A stretch of 64,000 nucleotides of DNA. Origin: Nocardia terpenica (GTDB lineage: Bacteria; Actinomycetota; Actinomycetes; Mycobacteriales; Mycobacteriaceae). The position numbers and the translations under genes were made by a program. Below, in pieces: positions 51,297 through 59,389 of the stretch (position 1 is the first letter of the stretch; each line of letters begins with the position of its first letter). The notes under the pieces are model-generated. The model was not told the origin of the DNA, searched no databases, and worked only from the letters and a program-made list of their open reading frames with translations. The stretch lies in contig NZ_JABMCZ010000002.1 of the NCBI RefSeq assembly GCF_013186535.1, positions 124,001-188,000 on the forward strand, given 5' to 3'.

Positions 51297-52313
51297 TCAT
51301 TTCCGAACCAGAATCGAGCAGGAGGTCCCGCCGAATCCGAACGCATTGACCAATCCCGCTGTGGGAGCGGCGGTGTCGACGGTCTGCCCGTGTGCGAGGA
51401 CGTGCGCGCCGGGGGCGGTGATCGGGTCGTGGCATCGCCGCGTCCCGAAGATCCGGCCGCGCCGCAGCGTCTCGAAGGCGACGATGGCCGAGGCCAATCC
51501 GGCCGAGTGCACCGAATGGCCCAGCTCGCCCTTGCAGGACGAGAGGAAGAGCTCGTCGCCGAGGGACCGCCCGAGCGCGGCCACCGCGTCGAGCTCGACC
51601 CGATCCCCGTGGCTGGTGCCGGTGGCGTGCGCGGAGACGAATTGCGGTGCGGCACCGGCCTGTTCGACCGCGTGAGTCATGCACCACAGCTGGCTGTCCA
51701 GGTCGGACTGGGCGCCGAGACCGAGCGTCTGGATGCCCACGCCGCCGATCACCGGGCGATCCGCGCGCGCCGCCGACTCCGGCCCGAGCAGCACCGCGCC
51801 CACGAAGAAGCCCAGCGCCGTCCCGTCCGCGGCGGCGTCGAAGGGGCGGCAGTGGTCGCGCGGGGTGAGCGCGCCCGCGCTGGCGAACGCGGCGCGCTCG
51901 ATAAAGCCGGGGTCGGTGGCCCCGAGCACCAGCACGTGATCGCATCGGCCGCGGTGAATGAGCGCGGCGCCGACGGCGAGCGCGAGTCCGGAGGAGGCGC
52001 AGGCGTGCGAGATGAGCACCCGGTCCCCTGCGGCCAGCCGCTCATAGGTCAGGCTGGGTGGAGGCAGGTATTCGCCGAGGTTGACCGGGTAGTACGCGCC
52101 GGTGGTCTGCGCGGCCTCCACGACGGTCAGGCGGGTGTCCTCGACCTCCGGATTGCGGGCCAGCAGGGTGTCCACGCAGTGCGCGAGCACCTCGGCGCGC
52201 GGGCGGTGGGCGATCTCGGGACCGACGATGTGCGGGCCGGGTTCGAAGGCCGAGGCGCCGTCGCTCCCGCTCGCTCGATGTGCCCCGAGATAATCTACGA
52301 CAGTTGTCTGCAT
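51297..52313 (-). CDS. Discrete beta-ketoacyl synthase (FabF/KAS-II-like), short
   Basis: 338 residues, clearly shorter than the usual ~410. Catalytic triad positions are present: C105 in 'HACASSGLALA', H229 in 'SAHATGTSHGD' and K261/H266 in 'SCKGELGHSVHSAG'. The N-terminal lobe before the Cys is trimmed. It would condense extender units onto the acyl-ACP; being the only ketosynthase of the cluster it must act repeatedly. No chain-length-factor partner gene is present. The ATG overlaps the upstream ligase end by 19 bases. Confidence 0.85.
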   Translation of the reverse strand: MQTTVVDYLGAHRASGSDGASAFEPGPHIVGPEIAHRPRAEVLAHCVDTLLARNPEVEDTRLTVVEAAQTTGAYYPVNLGEYLPPPSLTYERLAAGDRVLISHACASSGLALAVGAALIHRGRCDHVLVLGATDPGFIERAAFASAGALTPRDHCRPFDAAADGTALGFFVGAVLLGPESAARADRPVIGGVGIQTLGLGAQSDLDSQLWCMTHAVEQAGAAPQFVSAHATGTSHGDRVELDAVAALGRSLGDELFLSSCKGELGHSVHSAGLASAIVAFETLRRGRIFGTRRCHDPITAPGAHVLAHGQTVDTAAPTAGLVNAFGFGGTSCSILVRK

Positions 52314-53644
52314 GGCATCTGCACCGATCCGTTCAGGTGGGCCGCCACCCTGGCCGTCAACCGGCGGCGGTCCAGTTTGCCCGCGGCCGTCAGCGGGACG
52401 TCCGCGGATCGCACCAACAGGATTTCCCGCGCCTTGAACTGCGGCGGAAAGCTTTTCGCGTCCGCGACGATGGCGCGCTCCAGCGTCGGGCCGTCGGTGT
52501 CGGTGATCGCGACCAGCACCAGCCGCCGTCGCCCGTTGCGCTCCGGATCCACCTGCAGCACGGCCACTTCCAGCGGGCTGCCGCCCGCGCCGCGCACCCG
52601 CTGCTCGAGCACGCTGGAATGCAGTTTCCAGCCCTGGCTGACCAGGATCGAGTCCAGTCGGCCGTGTACCGACAGCAGCCCGTTCGGTTCCAGCGCGCCC
52701 ATGTCCCTGGTGTGCAGCCAGCCGTCCGCGGCGCGGTCGGGGTTGGCGATCATGCGGCGGGCGACGGGATCCCACACGTGTGCGGCGACACTCGGGCTGC
52801 GGACCTGGATTTCGTCGTCGACGACGCGAACCTCGGTGTCCGCCAGCGGCGTTCCGACGTGCCGCGGCGAGTAGCAGGCCCCGATCGAGATCGCGACGTT
52901 CGGCCCGGCCTCGGTCAGCCCGTATCCGTTGTGCAGCGGCGCGCCGAGATCGTGGCAGGCGTCGAGCAGGTCGTGCGAGACGACCTCGCCGCCGACGCCG
53001 CGAACCGTCAACGCCCGCACCGCATCCGCGAGTTCGGCGTCCACCCGCACGGCCTGCACCAGGTACCGCCACACGCCCGGCAGGGTGTCGAGGCTGTCGC
53101 AGGCGCGCGCCTTCAGCATGCCGACGAGCTGCCCCACCGCGGTGGCATCGCAGGTCCGGAATTCCGCGCCGTGACCGAATGTCAGGTTCAGCACGCTGAA
53201 CCCGTAGGAGCTGCCCAGGCCGAGGGCCATGGCGTAGCGGCCCGTCGCGCCGACGGCCAGGCGCTCGGCGGTGGCGCGGGCCTGATGGTCGAGGGCACGC
53301 TCGGTCCAGGTCACATAGCGGCCGCTGCCGCTGGTGCCGGAGGTGGTGGCGAGCACCACGGGCGGTTCCGGCAGGTCGGCGGTCGGGCAGGGGACCACGG
53401 TCAGACCGGCGACCGTCGCACCCGGGCCGAAGGCGCTCGCCTGCTGCGCCGGGGTGCCGAGTACGAACGGCACGCCGAGCGCCCGCGCGGCCAGGTAGGC
53501 GTAGGCGTAGGCGATCGGGTCCGCGGGGGCGAGCAGCGCGTGCCGCCCGGGCCTCGCCACCGAAACCAGTTCGCGGCGCAGCGATTCCACCTCCGACCCG
53601 GCCAGCCGGACGCCGTTCAGGATGGGTAGCCGGGCCTCACGCAT
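52295..53644 (-). CDS. AMP-binding acyl ligase in lipopeptide cluster
   Basis: 449 residues. ANL motifs: 'VVLATTSGTSGSGRYVTWTE' (P-loop), 'PLHNGYGLTEAGPNVAI' (A5), 'GWLHTRDMGALEPNGLLSVHGRLDSILVSQGWKLHSSVLE' (A7-A8) and a final Lys in 'TAAGKLDRRRL'. It would load a carboxylic acid onto CoA or the ACP. The N-terminal domain is shorter than in FadD enzymes. A role in activating the starter acid is inferred from position beside the ketosynthase and ACP. It overlaps its neighbours at both ends. Confidence 0.85.
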   Translation of the reverse strand: MREARLPILNGVRLAGSEVESLRRELVSVARPGRHALLAPADPIAYAYAYLAARALGVPFVLGTPAQQASAFGPGATVAGLTVVPCPTADLPEPPVVLATTSGTSGSGRYVTWTERALDHQARATAERLAVGATGRYAMALGLGSSYGFSVLNLTFGHGAEFRTCDATAVGQLVGMLKARACDSLDTLPGVWRYLVQAVRVDAELADAVRALTVRGVGGEVVSHDLLDACHDLGAPLHNGYGLTEAGPNVAISIGACYSPRHVGTPLADTEVRVVDDEIQVRSPSVAAHVWDPVARRMIANPDRAADGWLHTRDMGALEPNGLLSVHGRLDSILVSQGWKLHSSVLEQRVRGAGGSPLEVAVLQVDPERNGRRRLVLVAITDTDGPTLERAIVADAKSFPPQFKAREILLVRSADVPLTAAGKLDRRRLTARVAAHLNGSVQMPCRQLS

Positions 53645-54104
53645 GGCGGAAGCTCCCGATCGTGATCTCCGCACCCGGCCGGTCGGCCGCGGTCAGCCGG
53701 GCCTCCAGCAGCACGCACAGCGGCTGGCCGGTGCCGACCGCCAGCGCGGCGAGCACGTCGAGGGCGGCGTCGCGGTCGCAGCACACCGCCAGCGCCGCGC
53801 CGCGCCAGCCGCGCTTGGTGCAGTTGCCGAAGACGCGGCAGCCGTCGGCATTGAGCACCTCGGTGGGTAGCGTCGGCCGGTCCTCGCGTTCGGCGACGAC
53901 GTATGTGGCCGCGGCCCAGTCGATGAGCTCCGGCGAGCGGAAGACGATATTGGCGCCGTCGCGTTCGGTCTCGGGTCCGGGCAGCGCCTGCAGATACCGG
54001 CTCAGCACCCGGCCGATCTGGGTGTTCCAGCGCAGGAAGTCGAGCGAATCGACGGTCTCGCAATGGATCTGCTCCAGCACCGGGGGCGTCTCGCTGTCAC
54101 GCAT
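53637..54104 (-). CDS. Unknown 155-residue protein conserved in place within the lipopeptide operon
   Basis: 155 residues from an ATG, overlapping the aldehyde dehydrogenase stop by eight bases and the ligase start by eight. Seen: 'DSLDFLRWNTQIGRVLSRYLQAL', 'IDWAAATYVVAER', 'VFGNCTKRGWRGAALAVCCDRDAALDVLAALAVG' and an ending rich in short strands. No signal peptide, no membrane helix and no motif I can name. Three Cys cluster around residues 94-110. Tight coupling means it is needed for the pathway; an accessory protein or a thioester-binding domain is possible. Confidence 0.55.
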   Translation of the reverse strand: MRDSETPPVLEQIHCETVDSLDFLRWNTQIGRVLSRYLQALPGPETERDGANIVFRSPELIDWAAATYVVAEREDRPTLPTEVLNADGCRVFGNCTKRGWRGAALAVCCDRDAALDVLAALAVGTGQPLCVLLEARLTAADRPGAEITIGSFRHA

Positions 54105-55350
54105 CCGTGTCTCCGTTCGCCAGGCGGGCCAGCTCCGCCGACAGCAGCAGCGGGCGACCGGTCGGCGCGATGCCGGTCCCGGCCACGAGCGTGCCGTCGG
54201 TGCCGTAGCCGCCGAAGGGTTCGTGCCCGTTCTCGAACCGGAAGGCCGTGCTGTTGCCCGTGTTCCGGGCATTGCCCACCCGGTCGACGCCGATCAGCTC
54301 GGCCTCGCCGAACGCGCTCACATACATGCCGAGCTCCGCGGTGGCGGCGTCGGTCAGGAAGGCCACCACCTCATCGAATCGTTCGTACACAACGACATTG
54401 AAGATCGGGCCGAACAGTTCCGGTGCGGTGGGCGCGATCTCGTCCGAACGCCGCACGGCGACCACCGTCGGACAGTGCCGCGGGTGCGCGCTGGTGTCGC
54501 CCGCCCACACCACCGCCGAGTCCAGCGCCGCGATCTCGGCGACGGCGCGATCGTAGGTTCCCTTGTCCGCCAAGGGCGAACTCACCGGGCCCGGCAGCGC
54601 CCCGCTGGATCGGACCGGGATGCGTTCCAGGCGGCGGGTCAGCTCGGTCACGAATTCCTTGGACACCGCGGCATCGACGAAGATCACGTCGGGGCACAGG
54701 CAGTCCTGGCCGTTGTTGTACAGCCGCGCGTCGATGGTCGCGTCGATGGCGACGCCCAGTTCGGGCGCGGACAGGTCGCGGCCGACGACGATCGGGTTGA
54801 TGCCGGTGCCGAAGCCGAGGAACAACCGGCTGCCGCAGTCCTCGTGTACCCGGCGGCCATTGCCGGGTTTGCCGTTGAAAACCACGACGCTGCCCTGCGA
54901 GACATCGATGAACGACTGCTGCGAGTAGGTGCGCAGCCGCCCGGCGACATCGATCGGGCCGTCGGACAGTATCCGCGCCAGTTCGCCGTACACCTGCCCG
55001 ACCCGGGAGGCGGGGCGGGCCAGCACATTGTCCAAATACAGCGAGGGCAGCAGGATGAACAGCGCCGTGCTGTAGAGAACATTGTTGGCGGGCAGGAACA
55101 CTCGCAGCTGGGTGTCCGGATCGCTGTGGCGGTAGGCCGCGTACTCGACGCCCGCGGTGCGCAGCAGGCGGATGGAGTCCTCGATCTCGGTCTCGATGCT
55201 GTCGGCGGTGGCGATCTCGGCCATGGCGTCGCGGATGCGGTCGCGGCGGCATTCGATCAATGCGGCGGCGCGGCAGCCGGTTTCGACGATCCGGTGATAG
55301 TCGGCCGGGCTGCCCCGATCCGAGAGGGCAGGTTCGGACAGATTCTTCAT
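54097..55350 (-). CDS. Aldehyde dehydrogenase-family enzyme
   Basis: 417 residues, shorter than the usual ~480. The ALDH core is visible: 'VFLPANNVLYSTALFILLPSLYLDNVLARPA' (nucleotide-binding entry), 'RLYNNGQDCLCPDVIFVD' with the catalytic Cys (two candidates in D-C-L-C), and 'APELFGPIFNVVVYERFDEVVAFL' with the conserved E-x-FGP. In this cluster it could oxidise the aldehyde made by the ThDP decarboxylase to an acid or thioester for chain building. An acyl-CoA/ACP reductase role is the alternative. The start overlaps the SDR stop by four bases. Confidence 0.78.
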   Translation of the reverse strand: MKNLSEPALSDRGSPADYHRIVETGCRAAALIECRRDRIRDAMAEIATADSIETEIEDSIRLLRTAGVEYAAYRHSDPDTQLRVFLPANNVLYSTALFILLPSLYLDNVLARPASRVGQVYGELARILSDGPIDVAGRLRTYSQQSFIDVSQGSVVVFNGKPGNGRRVHEDCGSRLFLGFGTGINPIVVGRDLSAPELGVAIDATIDARLYNNGQDCLCPDVIFVDAAVSKEFVTELTRRLERIPVRSSGALPGPVSSPLADKGTYDRAVAEIAALDSAVVWAGDTSAHPRHCPTVVAVRRSDEIAPTAPELFGPIFNVVVYERFDEVVAFLTDAATAELGMYVSAFGEAELIGVDRVGNARNTGNSTAFRFENGHEPFGGYGTDGTLVAGTGIAPTGRPLLLSAELARLANGDTDA

Positions 55351-56138
55351 TGCGTGCTCCCGAGCGGATGGGGTTGGCGGACCACGGCCGCGCCGATCGC
55401 GCCACCGGCGACGAAATCGACATACGCGCCGGGCGACCGCGCCGGGGTGACCGCCGAGACAACCTGTGCGGCAACCGCTTCCACGGTGGGCAGCGGCGCG
55501 GCGTTGCGGGCGGCCGCGCGCCGCCGATCGTCGGAGGCGTCCGGCTCCCGCAGGTCCATGAGCAGGGCGGCGGGGGTGCCGTCGACCATGTCGCTGACGA
55601 CGGTGGTCCACGCCACCGGCGGCGTCCGGGCCAGGCACCACCGGCCCACCAGGCGTTCGCCGCGGTGTTTGCTCGCCGCGATGGCGTGGTAGCTGTCGAA
55701 TTCGTCGATGGTGCCGAAGCGGTGCGACTGCACGCTGGTCAGGTAGACGATCGACGCGCCGGGGCGCAGCAGCGCGCCGAAGGCGTCGAGGACGGCGACC
55801 TGCGCGTCACCGTTGATCCGGTCGGCGTACCCGGGCGGCGCCTCGCGTTCCATCCCACCGGAGGCATTGAGGACGAGAACGTCCACGCCGCGGCCGGATT
55901 CGCGGACCGCGGCGGCGAACGCGGCCACCCGGCCGGGATCGGTGATGTCGGCCCGATGCGACCGGATGTGCGCGCCGGTGCGGCGCAGGCGCGCGACGGT
56001 GGTCTCGGCGCGGCGCTCCGCGCGCCGATAGCAGAAGTGCACCGCGTATCCGGCATCGGTCAGGCGGGCGCAGATGCTCGCCCCGATGCCCCGTGAACCG
56101 CCGGTGACCACCGCGGTCGGCCGCTGCTGTTCGGTCAC
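55347..56138 (-). CDS. Atypical short-chain dehydrogenase/reductase
   Basis: 263 residues. The cofactor motif 'AVVTGGSRGIGASICARLTDAGYAVHFCYRRAERRAE' is intact and NADPH-type, and a Ser lies in 'SIVYLTSVQSHRFG'. The expected Y-x3-K reads 'FDSYHAIAASKHRGERL': the residue four before Lys is Ile, and the nearest Tyr is seven before it. It may be a reductase with a shifted Tyr or have lost the standard chemistry. The GTG start overlaps the LanKC stop (GTGA). It is a second SDR besides FabG, so a step other than standard keto reduction is possible. Confidence 0.75.
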   Translation of the reverse strand: MTEQQRPTAVVTGGSRGIGASICARLTDAGYAVHFCYRRAERRAETTVARLRRTGAHIRSHRADITDPGRVAAFAAAVRESGRGVDVLVLNASGGMEREAPPGYADRINGDAQVAVLDAFGALLRPGASIVYLTSVQSHRFGTIDEFDSYHAIAASKHRGERLVGRWCLARTPPVAWTTVVSDMVDGTPAALLMDLREPDASDDRRRAAARNAAPLPTVEAVAAQVVSAVTPARSPGAYVDFVAGGAIGAAVVRQPHPLGSTQ

Positions 56139-58738
56139 GACCGCACCTCCCGGCAGATGCCCGGCAGCCACGATGTGCCGCGGCCGGTCCAGAAGGCCAG
56201 CGCCGCAAGCACACCGGCGCTCCCGGTGGCGAAATCGGCGGAGGCGCGGGCCGACAGCTGGCCGGGAGTGTGGAAACCGCTGGCGCCCCGGCCGGAGAAG
56301 GCCATGATGCTCGCGGCGATCCACTCGTTGCACCGGTCGAGGTAGTCGGCGTCCAGCCAGTCGGTGCGCCTGCGCAGCACGGCATTGGCGGCGAGGCCAC
56401 CGGCCAGCCCGATGTAGAGGCCGGGTTGCACGCCGACCCGGCTGCATGCCGCGCGCTGCAGCGCCCGCAGGGTGTCCTCGCCCGGATGCCAGGCGCCGTC
56501 CATCTCGGCGGCGGCGACGAGCAGCCCGGCATTGCCGCGATCCAGGTAGCTGAGCATGCGAATCCGCCTGTCCCAGTGGAAGAGCAGGCGCTGTTCGGCC
56601 CGGTGCTCGACATAGGTGGCGAGCTCGGCGTCCAGGGCGGCGCGGGCGGTGTCGAGGTAGCGCCGGTCGGCGAGCACCCGGTGCGCGCGGGTCAGCGCCA
56701 AGGCCGCGCCCGACAGTCCGTTCAGCAGGCCGGTCGGCGGCGGGTCGTCGCGGCGGAGCAGGTCGCGCACCCGGCGTTCCACCTCGTCGGCGGCGGCCGC
56801 GAGCCACTCGGGGGTGACCGGCAGGTTGGCGTGGGTGCGGCACCACAGCGCCAGCAGCAGCTGCCCGGCGAGGCCGCCGCGGACGCCGGTGGGCGAGGCG
56901 GCGAGATCGGCGGACGCGACCAGGCGGTCCAGCAGGCGGGCGGCCAGGTCGTGGTCCCCGAGTTCGGCGCTCACCACGATATTTCCGGCCCAGCCGTCGA
57001 GCAGGCCATTGCCGAGCGCGCCGAACCGGTCGAGATTCTTCTCCAGCCAGATCCGGTAATCGGTCGACACGCGTTCGGGCACCCGGTCCACCCGGGACAG
57101 CGCCCACACCGCCCCGGCCGCGCCGTGGCTGATGCCGAAGCGGGCGAATTCGCCGAAGCCGGTGGGGCTGCACGGAATCGGGTAGCGGTCCTCGAAATCG
57201 ATACGGCTGCCGAGGCTTTCGGTCAGGACATCGATATGGCGTTCGAGCGCGTCGCGAAGGGAATTCGGGCCGCCGACGCGAACGCCGGAGCCGGGCGCGG
57301 TCTCGGACAGCCCGAGCCGCTTCCGCATTCCACTGCGCCACCGCGTATTCCGGTGAAAGGTGTCCGCGGCGAAGTCGACCAGGGCGGCCAGTCCCTCCGG
57401 AATGTAGAAGGTCATCGGCAGCATCGGCACGTACAGGTAGAGCTCGACCGCGGCGATGCCGAACTCGTCGGCGGCCGGGCCGCTCACCCCGGGGCGGCCG
57501 AAACCCTGCGCGCCGACGAAGGTGGCGGAGGCGTCGCCGATATCGGTGGCGGCCTCCAGATCGATGAGCCGCAGCGAATCATCCGGTCCCACAATCACAT
57601 TGGCGGGATGCAGGTCGACCAGCACTACCCCGGCCCCGTGGGCGGCGGCCACCACGCGCGACAACTGCCCGATGTAGCGCGTGACCGAGTCCGAGAACCG
57701 CCGCGCGGCGTCGACACTCACCGGCCGGTCCGGGTGCCCCTGGATCAGGGCGGGATTGTGCGCCGCCGCCCACTCCTGCAGCGTCGACCCCGGGGCGAAG
57801 CGGTAGGCCAGGAAATCGCTGTCGCCCTGGGTGAAATGGTCCAGCACCTCCGGCACCGCGCCGGTGGGCGCGAGCCGCCGCATGATGTCGCGTTGCGCGC
57901 GCAGCCGATCGGTCGCGGTGCGCAGCCCGGCGTCGCGGCCGGTGGCGTGCCGCGCCTCCTTCAAGACCACCTCGTCGCCGGTCTCGAGGTGCGTGGCGCG
58001 GTAGACGCCGCCGGTATTGGACATGTGCAGCGCGCTCAGCACGCGGTAGACGGGGCGGTCGGGGCCGGAGGGGGCGGCGGCCAGCTCATCGATCACCGCG
58101 GGGCGGGTGGCGAATCCCGGTGTGTGCGGCCGCATCCCGCGCGGGTCCGGTATCGAGCGGCCGGAGGCGTCGGTGAGCGCGAGCACCGGTTCGCCCTCGG
58201 CGTCGCGGCCGTAGCGGGCCGTGAACGCGCCGTAGCGGGTGTGCACGATCGACTCGCCCAGCCGGTAGTCGCCCAGGATGCGCGGGCCGCGGAAGCCGCC
58301 GAACACCTCGTACAGGGCGCGCAGGAATTCGCCGGGATCGGTGTCGGCGTCCGGATATACGACGACGACCTTCCCGGAGGATTCGCGGGGTGCGTATTTT
58401 CCGTTCAGGGCCCAGGCGTATTCGTGGCGGGCGAGGTATTTGAACGCCAGCCCGCGCTCGAAACACCAACGGGCGGTCCGGGTCACGACCTCGGGCACGT
58501 CGGACAGCTCCGGCGCCAGATGCGCCTTCCAGCCCTGCGGGGCGAATTCGTGGCCGACGGGTGCGACGACGGTCCACGGGCCGCGCGATGCGGCATGCCA
58601 TCGCGGCGGGAGGTCGCCGCAGTCGATCGGTCCGTGCGGTATCGCGGCCAGGTGCGGATTCTTCGCGGCGTCCAGGCGCCAGCGTTCCAGCGGCGCGAAA
58701 TGCTCGGGGTCGGCGAGGGTTTCCAGGTAGAACCTCAT
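56135..58738 (-). CDS. Class III lanthionine synthetase (LanKC-type)
   Basis: 867 residues. N-terminal ~200: phospho-Ser/Thr lyase-like region ('AFKYLARHEYAWALNGKYAPRESSGK', 'YRLGESIVHTRYGAF'). ~210-510: protein-kinase-like domain with 'GGVYRATHLETGDEVVLKEAR', catalytic 'VLVDLHPANVIV' (D375, N380) and 'LRLIDLEAATD'. ~530-867: LanC-like cyclase repeats ('GISHGAAGAVWAL', 'GLLDGWAGNIV', 'GLYIGLAGGLAANAV'), with no C...C-H-G zinc set. This is the class III arrangement, which phosphorylates and eliminates Ser/Thr and cyclises onto Cys, giving Lan or labionin/avionin rings. It sits nine bases behind the LanD-like gene. Confidence 0.92.
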   Translation of the reverse strand: MRFYLETLADPEHFAPLERWRLDAAKNPHLAAIPHGPIDCGDLPPRWHAASRGPWTVVAPVGHEFAPQGWKAHLAPELSDVPEVVTRTARWCFERGLAFKYLARHEYAWALNGKYAPRESSGKVVVVYPDADTDPGEFLRALYEVFGGFRGPRILGDYRLGESIVHTRYGAFTARYGRDAEGEPVLALTDASGRSIPDPRGMRPHTPGFATRPAVIDELAAAPSGPDRPVYRVLSALHMSNTGGVYRATHLETGDEVVLKEARHATGRDAGLRTATDRLRAQRDIMRRLAPTGAVPEVLDHFTQGDSDFLAYRFAPGSTLQEWAAAHNPALIQGHPDRPVSVDAARRFSDSVTRYIGQLSRVVAAAHGAGVVLVDLHPANVIVGPDDSLRLIDLEAATDIGDASATFVGAQGFGRPGVSGPAADEFGIAAVELYLYVPMLPMTFYIPEGLAALVDFAADTFHRNTRWRSGMRKRLGLSETAPGSGVRVGGPNSLRDALERHIDVLTESLGSRIDFEDRYPIPCSPTGFGEFARFGISHGAAGAVWALSRVDRVPERVSTDYRIWLEKNLDRFGALGNGLLDGWAGNIVVSAELGDHDLAARLLDRLVASADLAASPTGVRGGLAGQLLLALWCRTHANLPVTPEWLAAAADEVERRVRDLLRRDDPPPTGLLNGLSGAALALTRAHRVLADRRYLDTARAALDAELATYVEHRAEQRLLFHWDRRIRMLSYLDRGNAGLLVAAAEMDGAWHPGEDTLRALQRAACSRVGVQPGLYIGLAGGLAANAVLRRRTDWLDADYLDRCNEWIAASIMAFSGRGASGFHTPGQLSARASADFATGSAGVLAALAFWTGRGTSWLPGICREVRS

Positions 58739-58746
58739 GATGGCGC

Positions 58747-59298
58747 CTAGGCCGCTCTCGCGGCCGACTCGGCGTCGACGACGGCGAAGACATCCCAGAT
58801 CGGCGGCGTCACCAGGGCGTTGTCCGGGACGCTCACGCTCGGCCGGGACACCGGCTCGACGACGGTCGCGCGGGTGCGCAGCTCGTCCAGCAGCGCGCGG
58901 ACGGCGGGATTGCGGTCCGCGCCCGGCGGCAGGTTGGGGGCCAGGAAGACCGGCGCGGCGGTGCACTGCACCGCGTTCAGCATCGGGGTCGAGGCGTCGA
59001 TCGCGGCGATTCGCGACAGCGTGTTCAGCGTCGCCGGGCAGATCAGGATCGCGTCGTGACCGGCCAGCCAGGTGTGCGGGGACGGGGAGCGGCCCAGCAG
59101 CACCGGATCGTCCCAGCGGTCGATCGCCACCGGTTCCCCGGTCAGCGCGGCCACGCTGCGGACGGCGACGAATTCGGTGGCGTGCTCGGAGAGCACGATA
59201 TCGATCGAATCGCCCGCGCGATTCGCCGTCATCCAATTGATCCAGACGGGGAGAAAGCATGTGTTCAGCGCCCCCGTGGCGAACAGGAGAATCCTCAT
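58747..59298 (-). CDS. LanD-type flavoprotein Cys decarboxylase (HFCD family)
   Basis: 183 residues. 'RILLFATGALNTCFLPVWINWM' is the flavin-binding start. 'PSPHTWLAGHDAILICPATLNTLSRIA' carries the HFCD catalytic His and the PATLNT motif, as in EpiD/Dfp enzymes. Such enzymes oxidatively decarboxylate a C-terminal peptidyl Cys to an enethiolate that becomes the aminovinyl part of AviCys or avionin. That matches the C-terminal Cys of the precursor gene. The ATG has AGAGAGGAAG upstream and is the first enzyme gene after the precursor. Confidence 0.87.
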   Translation of the reverse strand: MRILLFATGALNTCFLPVWINWMTANRAGDSIDIVLSEHATEFVAVRSVAALTGEPVAIDRWDDPVLLGRSPSPHTWLAGHDAILICPATLNTLSRIAAIDASTPMLNAVQCTAAPVFLAPNLPPGADRNPAVRALLDELRTRATVVEPVSRPSVSVPDNALVTPPIWDVFAVVDAESAARAA

Positions 59299-59321
59299 CT
59301 GCCGAACTTCCTCTCTTCTGG

Positions 59322-59364
59322 AAAAACCGGGACGGTGCTCATGCGCCCGGGCGCATGAGCACCG
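59322..59364 (-). terminator. Attenuator between precursor gene and enzyme genes
   Basis: A perfect loop-less 16-bp inverted repeat (CGGTGCTCATGCGCCC / GGGCGCATGAGCACCG, 59333-59364) is followed on the minus strand by TCCCGG and a run of five T (59322-59326). It lies 25 bases behind the precursor stop and ahead of the flavoprotein gene. A partial terminator here would give much more precursor mRNA than enzyme mRNA, as in many RiPP clusters. Confidence 0.75.
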
Positions 59365-59389
59365 CGTGTCACGGCTTGTGCCGAACGAA

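Noticed and set aside
51297..53072. Ketosynthase with a 253-residue N-terminal extension
   Set aside because: The extension is a shadow frame of the AMP ligase. The ATG at 52313 is in operon position, although it leaves a short N-lobe.
56135..59260. LanKC extended upstream to 1041 residues
   Set aside because: The first ~174 residues are an Arg-rich shadow of the LanD-type gene. The ATG at 58738 gives the normal LanKC start.
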